Source: CAYYWW01 sp964475515 (lineage in GTDB: Archaea > Aenigmatarchaeota > Aenigmatarchaeia > QMZP01). Taken from it: a stretch of 26,026 bases of DNA. The position numbers were made by a program, and so were the translations under genes. Positions 1-12,000 of the stretch are shown in pieces. Location of the stretch: assembly GCA_964475515.1 (NCBI GenBank), contig CAYYWW010000007.1, forward strand, positions 1 through 26,026, written 5' to 3'. The notes beneath the pieces were generated by a model that made no database searches, was not told the DNA's origin, and worked only from the letters and a program-made list of their open reading frames with translations. Numbering within the stretch: position 1 is the stretch's first letter; each line of letters begins with the position of its first letter.

Positions 1-3000
1 AACTGGACAGGACTTTCTGACGGAAGTTATTGGTTTAATGTTACAGTTTATGACTGGGTTGAGAGTTCAGCTTCTACTGTAACCAGAAATGTTGGAATTG
101 ATACAATTAGCCCAGGCATTGATTTTGATTCATCCACACCAGTTGACCATGCAAATATTTCTGTTAACTATGTAAACATCAATGTCAGCACAACCGACAG
201 CGCTTCTGGATTTATAGACTGGAACAGAAGTTTAGTTGGATATTGGAGATTCCAGGAAGGTTCTGGAATTTATGCAAACGATACCTCAACCTATGGAAAC
301 AATGGAACATTGCATGGATTTGATTGTACAAGTTTAGACTGCAACTCTTCAAGTGGTTGGACTTCTGCTGGAAAGTTTGGAAGAGGACTTGTGTTCGACG
401 GAGTAGATGACTATGTTGAGATACCTAATGATGAAAGTCTAAATATTACTGGAAATGAGATTACAATCGAAGCTTGGATTTATAGAAAACAAGACAGTGG
501 GCAGTGGGAGAGATTAATTTCAAAAGATGATGACAATACAGATTACATATATGCTATGCAGATCCGAGCAGATACAGATGCTATAAAGTTTGAGCTAGAT
601 ACACAAACAACTGCCGGGATCCTCAATGGTAGTACTCCCATATCAACCAATCAATGGTATCACGTTACTGGGGTTTATAACGGCTCTCAGATAATACTAT
701 ATTTAAATGGAGTTGTAGATGCCAATGCATCATTAAGTGGTTCTATAAATACATCCTCTGGTAATTTATACATAGGAAGGCTAAGATCTGCAGGAAGTTA
801 TTACTACTCTTTCAATGGTATCATAGACGAAGTCCGCATATGGAATCGGGCATTAACGCCTGAGGAAATTAATGCTTCTTATCGTAATGGTTTATATAGA
901 CTTGAAAATAATTACACATCTCTGAGTGATGGGAATTATGAATACTATGCTTATGTGACTGATGAAGCTGGAAATGTCAACAGAACGCCTTCCAGTGGAT
1001 TTAGGAGTTTAACTATTGACACAGTTAATCCGTCTTTAAGTTATAATTCCGGCACAACTCAAAGCGGGAATTTGAGCCAGAACTATATTTTTGTGAATGT
1101 TTCGTTTAGTGATGCAAGCCCGAGCTCTGGAATAAAAAATTTGACTTATTATTTGTGGAATTCTACAGAATTGGTTGACAATGTCTCTTATTACACACCT
1201 TCAAGCCCGAATTCGACCAATTTCACCGGGTTGGTTGATGGAGAGTATTGGTTTAATGTGACCATTTACGACTTTGCTGGAAATAAGAATGATACTGCGA
1301 CAAGAAATGTTGTTTTGGATAATATTGCACCCGAATATTCATCTAATACAACAAGCCCTGCCTCTGGAGTTAATTACGCTGAAAACCAGAATTATCAGTT
1401 CAACATAACATGGATTGATTCAACAACTTCAGTTGAATCTGTGATTTTTGAATTTAACGGGCAAAATTACACAAGTTCGAGCAATCCTGCTGTTCAAAAT
1501 TCCGGAAACGAGTACTATATTACATTGAACAATTTGGCTGCTAATGAGAGCGGCTATGTCTACAGGTGGTACGCAAATGATTCGGCAGGAAATTGGAACT
1601 CAACCCCGCAATTAACTTACGTTGTAAACAAAGCCAGTCCTACTGTTTATCTGGCATTGAACGGGACACAGGAAAGTAGAAACTACTATGAGAACGAAAC
1701 AGCCAATTTAACTGCTTGGGAGTCATACAATTTCAATGATCTGGAAGTTCAACTTTGGACCAATCTAACAGGTGCATTTACACTATGGAACAATGCAACA
1801 AATTCTGTTATAAATGAAACTTATTTGGGCAATTACCAGAATGGAGTTTACCTAATCAAGGCAAATGTGAGTGGAAATGAAAACTTCACTGCAAACTCAA
1901 CCGGAGTTGAATACTATCTCACAATAAACAACGTCGCCCCTGTTTTGACAGGAGCGAGTTACTCTTATGAGCAGGATGGTGGATGGGGAGAGTGGTGGAG
2001 TTACTCTGTAAATTTAAGTTACAGTGGAACAGATGTTATTAATGTTTCTCTTTGGTACAATAGAACCGGAACATGGGAATTGATTAACTCCACCAACGTT
2101 AGCTGTGTCAATGGGAACTGTTCTGACCACGTTATCACTTTTGTTGAAGACCCTGGATGGAATTATGACGATGTCGGTGTGCAATACTTTAAGTTCAATG
2201 CAAGCGATTATGAGGCTGGCGGTGATGAAACTCCAGCTTCAGAAGTTAGCGTTGGTAAGGACGATGTCTCCTTTGAAGTTATACAAGGTTCTGGTGTAAT
2301 CATAAACAGAAATGGAAGTGACACAAAGGTTTTCCAGATGAGAATAAACGATAGCGACAGAAATCAACCTATCGGACAAGGATTTAATTGTAGCATATGG
2401 GTAACGAAAGACGGGACAAATTTTGCAACGAAGTTTACAAATACAACCGATGCTAATGGATATTGCACACTATACTTAACACCTGACTGCAGCTATCAAA
2501 ACAAAAACCAATACTGGAAGATGGGAACAGAAAATAACGATAGATACAAAGATACGAACTCAAGCGATACTCTATACAAAATCTACGGACAAATAATCCA
2601 TACAATCATAGATGTTAATGGAAGTAATGAAAACTATAGATTTTCTGGAGAAGAAATAGTCTTTAGAGGCAATGCTTCTACATACTGTGACCCGTCTCTT
2701 CAATATACTGGTTTGACAGTAAACTTTTATGCCATTGAAAATGCTTCCGGTGTATTGAGCAGTTGTACGCCTTCTCCAGCTAACGATGAACAAGGTGCTG
2801 GTAATTTTGGCTGGTATAACTGCACATGGAACTCTACTGCCAAAAATCTTGGATGGTATGGAATAAAAATGAACTCAAGTGATGATCCTGTCAATTTCTA
2901 TTATGGTGGAACTGAAACAAGATACATTGTTTTCTATTTGGAGAACCAAACAACTACAGGCATTCTTCATCAAACACAGTCAGCGGAATTGAACAACATC

Positions 3001-6000
3001 AGTCAGACACTCAGCGGAAACTTCTTGATAAGCGCTGTACTTGATAATACAGGAGATGCGAGGATGTACAATGCAAACATAAGTAATATATCCATTCCAT
3101 CGGGTTGGACTTTAAATGCCACAATAAAAGATTGTGGAACAGTAGGCATCGGAGAAAACTGCTCCGCAACGTTCAACGTTACTGTACCCGCTGCCACCAG
3201 CCCTGGAACATATTACATAAACTTTAGTGGGAGATGGACAGAAGCCAATGCAAGCAAACCTATGGGAGAGGTTCAAAACTACACAACTGTTACAATAGAC
3301 AGTAATGTTATTTTAGAGGTAGATGAAACAGAAGCTAACGTAACGGTACAACATGATACAAGCAGAACAGTGAACTTTACAGTCAATGCAACAGGAAATG
3401 ACGCATTAACTAATACAACCATTACTTGTGCATCAGGAATTGTTTGTACCGATGGAAACTTTACCGTTTCATTTACTCCTGATTTTGTAAGTAGCATAAG
3501 TGCTGGCACTACACAAAACGTTGAAATAAATGTAAGTGTGGCAAGAGGCTACGCTCCTGGTAATTATTCTGGTACCATACTGGCAAATGCTACGGGAAGT
3601 GTGTGTAGTCCGGCAGAGGAATGTTGGGACACCATCACACTTAATGTTGAAGTTCCTGTTAACAGAAGCTGGGTGAGAACGCCAAACAGCATGAATATAA
3701 TTGTCTATACAAACACAAGTGGTGATATTGGAGATATCCAGATAAATAATACCGGTAACGTTGTTGAACAATTCAATATAACGCAGAGTGGAAATGCAAC
3801 CGATAATAATTTGATTACCATCAGTAATGAAAACCCAATAGTTGGTAAGCAAACATCTGCAAATATAACACTAAGCTATTCAATACCAATAGACCAACAA
3901 CCAGGTGTATATGAGAGTATAATTAACATAAGAAACGACACTGTGACAGGATACGAGCCTGTTGAATACAATGTTACGGTAACCCTTGATGTTAGAGATA
4001 ATATAAATCCTGTGTGGAGCCAGCCATCACAAAGCACTGACATGCCTGCTGAAGGCGATATTGTAAACGTATCTGTTTACTGGGAGGATAACATTGGTTT
4101 GAATTACGCTATACTTTCCACAAATAAAACAGGTGTTTGGGTAAATGAAAGCACAATGATTATTACCGGAACTGGAAATTGGAGTAATTTCACAATAGAC
4201 ACCACTGGATTAACATCCGGAACTGTTGTCGCATGGAAGGTTTATGTGAACGATACAAGCAATAACTGGAACGTCTCCGATGAAATGAGCTTTACCATGG
4301 ATAACATCTTACCGAATATAGAAAATGTTTCTGTTACCCCAACCACATTGGATATGAATTATGAGTACGTTGTTATACAGGCAGATGTAACGGATAATTT
4401 GGCTGTTGATACTGTTTGGGCACACATAATATTACCAAATGGAACTGAAGAAAACGTGACGATGAACGAAGTAGGTGGAAATACAAGACAAGTAAGCTAT
4501 ACACCTTACATAAGCGGTATCCACAATGTAACGGTATATGCCAACGACACAACTGCAAATGTTAACAACTCTGCTCTTTATCAGTTCACAGCCGTAGCTA
4601 CAACCGACTTTGACATCGTTCTGAATGTAACAGAAGTAACGTTAGATGGTGTAACACAATACCAGACCAATTCCACTGATATCAATATAACACTTACCAA
4701 TACGGGACAAGGAGCCGGAAGGTGGGTTAACGTAACTTGGGATTTACCATCCGGGTGGGCTGCGTCGCCTTCTCCTTTAGATTATGGTAATATCAGTGAA
4801 AGCGAAACAAAAAGCAATGTTTCTACCATAACAGTCGGTACGTGCACATCACCTGGAAGTTACATTATTAATGCAACTGCACAATGGACAAATCCTAATA
4901 ACACTTTAGGAACAAATGAAACCAGCATGAACGTAACAGTTGAACCAACCTATTACTTGAATCTAACAGAGGATTATCTTTTCGGTAATGCAAGTCAGAA
5001 CGTGTGGACTAATGTTGCTAACTTGACCGTGAATTCAACAGGGAATGACCAGTTGATAAATATAACAGTAACATGTATTCTTGGCTCAGGCGGTTCTACA
5101 ACCGGTTCCGGTAGTCTATGTAACTCATTATATTTCCAGTCACCGTTTGTTAATGGAACCCCAGATAACTTTAATTTAAACGGTTGTGATTATCAAAAAG
5201 TCTTGTTAGAGGTGAAACCGAACCTACAAAACGTGGTAGTTGGTGAAAGTTACTGGGGAACTGTTAGAATTAATGCAACGGGATCTACTTGCGCTGTTGA
5301 GACAGACTGTTATAAAGACATTACATTAAATGTTACCGTTGTGAACGAGCCGCCGGAATTATCCAATGAAACTGTAACACCGTCTACTGGTGGTTGGGGT
5401 GAAACATATACATTCAGCGTTGATGTTTTCGATTTAAACTCAGACTCTGTAAATGTAACCCTTTGGATAAATAGAAACTCTGGGTGGGAACAATATGAAA
5501 CGAAGACGAAGTCGAGTAGCTCTCAATCAGGAACATTAACATGGACCGTCTCGCCGTTCAACGGCAGCGATATAGGAATAAGACAATACAAATTTGAATA
5601 CGTTGATCTTGATTCGGGTGGAAATCCGAGAAGGGCGTGGCAAAACACAACAGAGTTTAATGTTACTGTTGAAAGAGATGATACCGGTATCGTTTACTGG
5701 ATAGGTAACAACACTAATGTCAACAGAGCTGGCTATGAAAACATAACACTGGGCGTAAGACTTAATGATACTGATAGAGGTTTGACCGTAAGCGAACAGA
5801 ATGTAAGCTTCTGGGTATACTATAATAATGCGTGGAATTATATAGGAAGTAATCTTACTGACAGTGACGGTAATACCAGTATTAAATGGGATCCAGGTTG
5901 TATCGAAGTTGGTCCTCATGTGTGGAAAGCTAACTATACTCAAACTAATTATTACAAAAGTAGTGAATCGAGTAATTTCACACTAAATGTTATAGGTAAT

Positions 6001-9000
6001 TTAACTGTGTTGATTGACCAGCCTGTTAGCACCAAGTTCTATAAAAATGATACAATAGCACTCAATTCCACTGTTATTTATGACTGTGCTGATTCAGGAG
6101 CGAGTGTAACATGGAGGTTAGGCAGTAATGTTATAAGCACTAATCACAATGACACATGGGTCGTGCCTGTTGATCACGCATTAGGAACATTCACGTTAAA
6201 CGCTACTGCCAACAAGACATATTACAATTCTGATAGCGACACAAAGAATGTAGAGATATGGAGTCTTGCTAACGTAAGTCTTGATGAAGAAGCGCCTTCG
6301 TTATGGTACAGAATGAACAACTTGACATTGAATGCTACAATATCGGATAAATTCAATGGAACCGGAATCGAGGGTTATACGTGCATATGGTATGTAAATG
6401 GAAGTAATTTAGGAAATAGTACAACAGGATCTGTTGGTAATTGCAGTTTTGTATGGGTTGCAAATAGAAGCTTCAGTTTAGGTGAATACACAATTAATGT
6501 TACCATAGTTAATGAAACTGGATTGTATTATGATGTTTACATTGATAATGATTACACAACAACAGAATTGTGGGATAATCTAAGTGTTGCTATCGATTCT
6601 CCAATTAGCGGGCAGATATTGCATAGAGGATACGATGAATGGCTTAACGTTACAGTGAGTGACTTGTCCGGAACGCCCGCTGCTGACTCATTCAATGTTA
6701 CATGGTATAACTCTACTGGTGTCATAGCATCGGGAAATGAAACGCAAGAAGATGTGTTATGGAGTGTTCCTTCCAATCATACACTCGGTCCTATGACCTT
6801 GAGTGTCAACACAACTGGCAACTATTACAATAGTGCAAACAATAGTGTGGACGTTGTATTTTACGGGTGGAGCAATGTTAGCGAGATTGTTCTTCCTGAC
6901 AGCGCCCTGGTTGGTCAAGTTATTGATGTTAAAGTAAAAGTTGTTGATGCAAATACAAGTGCTGTTATTAGCGGGTATCCTGTTGAATTCTACAAAAACG
7001 ATACGTATCAGATAACAAACTACACTGGTAGTGACGGATATGCGCACTGGATCTGGAATACCAGTAGCGAAAATAAAGGCAACTATACAATAAAAGCAAA
7101 CATCACCAACAACGCAACACTTTACTACAATGTAAGTGTTGGTGAAATTTCAGACACGATCTTATTAGAAAATAAGTTGAATATACATACTGTTACGTTT
7201 GATTATAGATCAATATATAGAAATGATAGCTATACACCGCACGAAGCGAACATATCAGTTTATGTAACACAAGCATTGTTGGGTCCTGCTTCCAATGCTA
7301 CAGTAAGTTTCAGAGACCATAACGATGTTGAATTTGCCAGCTGTATAACAGATGATAATGGAAATTGTTCCGTGTTATATAACGTTTCTGACACCATCAC
7401 TCCTGGCAATTACACTATTTACATAAATGCTAGCGGACAAAACTATGATCCATCTGAGATAAGAGAGGAGTGGATAATTGCTAAGGGTATTATTAAGACT
7501 GCGAATATTATATTACCTGTTAATGGAAGTATATTCCATAAAACTGACACTGTCCAGTTAAACTCAAGCGCAACAGATGAAAACGGGAACAATGTCATTG
7601 CCAACGCGACTTATTACAATTCATCAGGGTATGTGCTGAACACAACCGAAACAGAATCTATTGGAGAGTGGACGATACCAGCAACATACGCATTAGGTGA
7701 TAGTTTAATAATCGTGAATGCAAGCAAACCTTACTATGACAGCATCACCAACAATGTTACAATACAAATATGGGGTTGGAGCAAGGTTAATGAAATTGTA
7801 TTAGAGCCGAACGCAACCCAGTATAATCATACTGAACCCATAAACATAACATGTCTTGTGATCGATGCAAACAACAGTGCTCCGTTGAGTTCGTATAATG
7901 TCAGCTTTTTCTACAACTCAACATATATGGGCAGTGATGTAACAAATAGTACTGGTCATGCTATCTATACATGGTATCCAGTAACAATTGGCGATTTTGT
8001 TTTAAGATGTAACATAGATCACAATTCGACTGCATACTACAATGCAACTCCTGATAATGAAACTAATATAACAATAACAGTAGTTGATGTTACGAAACCG
8101 CACATAAGCGACTTCCAGATAATAACACCATCAACACCAGGAATTGTTGATATTAATTATGAAACTGTAACGTTCCAAGTTAATGTAACTGATAACATCG
8201 CTGTAGACAGGGTGTATGTATGTGATAGTGAAATAGGTTGTAATTTAATGACCAATATATCCAGTGATATTTATCAATACAATTCTACATTTAGTGTTGA
8301 AGGTTTGCATAGTACCTACATATATGCAAAGGATACTTCAAACAACGATAACCAAAGCGAAACGCAGCAATTCAATGTTATTGCCTACACCAATGGAACA
8401 ACAACGATTGATGTAACAAGCATAGAACTTATGGATGTTACTTACACTGATAATGAAAGCTTTGTTGTCAATGTTCAGTTTAATAATACTGGTCTAGCAG
8501 GTGCTTATAACACAAACATAACTCTGAGTCTACCAGAAAACTTCTCTTCTAACTCGACGTTGAAAGAATGCGGAAAAATCGAGGAGCAAGGTGTTGGCGG
8601 CGATTCGTGCAGTGCGTCATTTAACATAACAGCTTTCAATGCAACACCACCTGGCTACTACTATGTCAACTACACGATCTTCTGGAAGAATCCGGATGAT
8701 TCTCTTGATAATGTAACTAACCAGACCGTTGTAAAGATAACAGACAAAACATGGAACAGAAGTCCATCAACTTCAACCAAGATAGTATATACAAATACAA
8801 CCGGCACAATAAATATAACAATAAACAACACTGGAGAGATTGGTCTGAACTTTACTGTTACCCACACAGGCAATGCGAGTGCTTTAATATCAGTACCAAG
8901 TTACATATTTGTAGAAAACGGTTCTGCCGCAAACTTAACGATAACATATGATATACCACTTAACGAAGAACCTGCAATAAGAACTCAAACAATATCCATA

Positions 9001-12000
9001 GGAAACGCTACCGCATACCCGCCAGAAATTAATACAACTCTTACATTGGATGTCAGAGATAACATAAAACCAGAGATACCGTGGAATAGTTTAAGTAGAA
9101 CCAGTCTTGAAGCAAATTACGAATCATTGAACATATCGGCAAATGCTACGGATAACATTAATGTTTCTCAGGTTTGGGCAAATATAGTGTCAGACTATTA
9201 CAACCAGAACGTCTCGCTTAGCCACTTGAGTGGTGATACGTACATCGTTGAATACACGCCAACAAGAAACGGTACTCATACTGTCACCATTTATGTAAAT
9301 GATACTTCTGGTAATTTGAATTCAACTTATGCTGGCAGTTTCACTGTGTTTGGAATTTGTCAGGGAACAAATGAACAAACACCTATTTCAGAAACAGCAA
9401 GTGGAATAACACAAACACAGAACTACACATTTGTCATAACTACTGTTTTAACAAACGTGGAAAACGGAACTATGAGGTATGTAAACATAACTTTAACATT
9501 ACCACAAGGGTTTGTTTCGAACTCGACATTTGAATCGTGTGGAAATATCAGCACAGGACAAAACTGTACGAAGAGTTTCTTGATTGATGTCACTGCTGAT
9601 GCATCTGCTGGTACTGTTCAATATGTTAGGACTAATGCTACATGGCAAAATCCAGATTATAGTATAGGTTATAAAGCGAACCAAACCAGCGTGACTGTTG
9701 TTAGTAATCCTATTTTGGATATTATAGAGACATCGAGAAGTATAGTAGTTAATCATGGCCAATCAAATGACACTGATTTCACCCTATTTTCTGCTGGTAA
9801 TGATTGGTTGTTGGACATAAATATAACAGATAACAGACCAGATAACTGGTCTATAATATACAGCAATCTACCGCCTGGAAATGATTTGGCAAAGGGAGAC
9901 AGCAGAGCTATACAAGCTACAGTAGCTGTCCCGTTGGGTGAAGATGCAGGGAATTACAGCATAATTGTTACGGCAAACTCCACATCAAGTACATGCAATC
10001 CGCTAAATAATTGCTGGGACAACATGACCATAAATGTAGAGGTTCCAGAGGATTGGAACTGGACCAGAGAGCCTCAACTTATTGATGTAGTTGTGGCACA
10101 GGGAACTGATGGCTCTTGGAACATCGCTTTAAACAATACCGGAAACATGAACATAAACTACAGTGTAACGCTAACAGGAAATCTGACAGATATGGGTCCG
10201 ATTACACCAACCTTCCCAACAACGTTTATGGTTAATAAAACTTCTGTTAGGAATTTCACAATCACTTACCAGGGTCTTAACATAGGTAATTACACAGGAA
10301 CGATCACATTCACCAACAGCTCTGCTTCACCAACCTCACTGGAAACTGTGTTAAACGTCGAAGTAAGAGACACTCCACCTGTCATAGAAAGTGTTTCATT
10401 AGACAAAACAACACTTGATTTGAATTATGAAGATCTTGTGATAGATGCTGTGATAACTGATAATCTCGGCGTTAATTCCACATGGGTAAGCATAACAGGT
10501 CCAAATGGTACTACAAATTACACCATGAACAGAATAAGTGGAGATTCATTGAACGGAACGTATAGAAAAACATATCAACCACAGTTTGTCGGTACTTACT
10601 CATTAATAGTATGTGCAAATGACACTGTTAGTAGTCTCGAGAATTGTTCACAGAATTATACATTCAATGTTGTTGGAAACACAACTGTTACTGTGTCATC
10701 CAACGTAAGTTCAATTAGCTTTACAGATATAACACAAACCAGTGGAGCAAGTTTTGATGTGAACATCAGTCTTGAGAATGTCGGATCTGGTGGAGCATAC
10801 TTAACCAACGTGAGCTTTATATTACCTTCCAACTGGAGCACGAGTGCACAGGTATTATATTATGATAATGTAACCGAAAACACAGGCAAATACAATGAGA
10901 CGCGAATAACAATACCATCTGGGTACGTTCCTGGAAACTACACGATAACGATTGTTGCAAACTGGACAAACCCTGATAATAGTCTAGGTCAGAACACAAC
11001 AACAATACACGTAGAAATAGCAAGTAATCCTGTCTTGGACATTGTAGAATCAACTATAGCCAAGACCGTACAACACAACACATCTGATACTGTTAACTTC
11101 ACTATAAATTCAACAGGAAATGATGGTCTCAACAACATTACATTTACTTGTGTTGGTACTTACTGTGATGACTTTAACCTGACATACACACCAAATAATA
11201 TATCCAGTCTTGATGTGGGAGAAAGCCAGATTGTTAGTCTCACTGTCATTGTTCCTCTTGCTTACTCCCCCGGTAATTATACGTTGACAATAAACGCAAG
11301 CACAAATAACAGATATGATATTGTTGATATAACTGTTAATGTTCCTGTTAATACAAGTTGGACAAGGAGTCCTGTTGTGTTCCCACTGTTAACTGTTGGT
11401 ACAGGGAGCACAGGGGATGTTGGTGTAATTTCCATAACAAACCTTGGTAACATTGATTTGACCTTTAAGATAAACATCACCGGGAATTTATCATCAAACC
11501 TTACGGCTAATGTTACCGAGTTGGTCGTTAACAAAACAGAAACCGGTTATGTAAAGATAAATTACACCACTCCAGACACAGAAGGATTTTACACAGCAAA
11601 TATAACAATAGGCAACAGCAGCGCCACACCACAGGAATTAAACACAACAGTAAATATGTATGCCACAGAGTTTAGGGTTAACATACTATCACCTACAGAA
11701 AGCTCTCCTTTGACAGATGTTGTTTATGGTGACAACATAACTATTTATGCAAATGCAACGTATTCCAATGATACTTTGTCAGAAAACGTAACCTTTGAGG
11801 TGTATCTTGACAGCTACACATGTCCTGTCTCCTCCTATTCATTCGAAACATCAGAACAACGTTGGAAAATAATATGTACTGCGCCCAACATAACAGATGC
11901 GAAGTCTTACAAACTTTCACTCAAAGGATTTTACACAACACTTGGTGCAGTATATGTAGATACTGAAAACAATGCTGTTTCATATTTGGACATAACAGAG

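Noticed and set aside
310..312. TTG as the start of the giant gene
   Set aside because: The same frame is open back to base 1 and the upstream 103 codons encode matching Ig-like sequence, so this TTG is an internal leucine codon.
3469..3852. 127-aa minus-strand open frame in the giant gene
   Set aside because: Shadow of repeat coding sequence; irregular composition and no support for translation.
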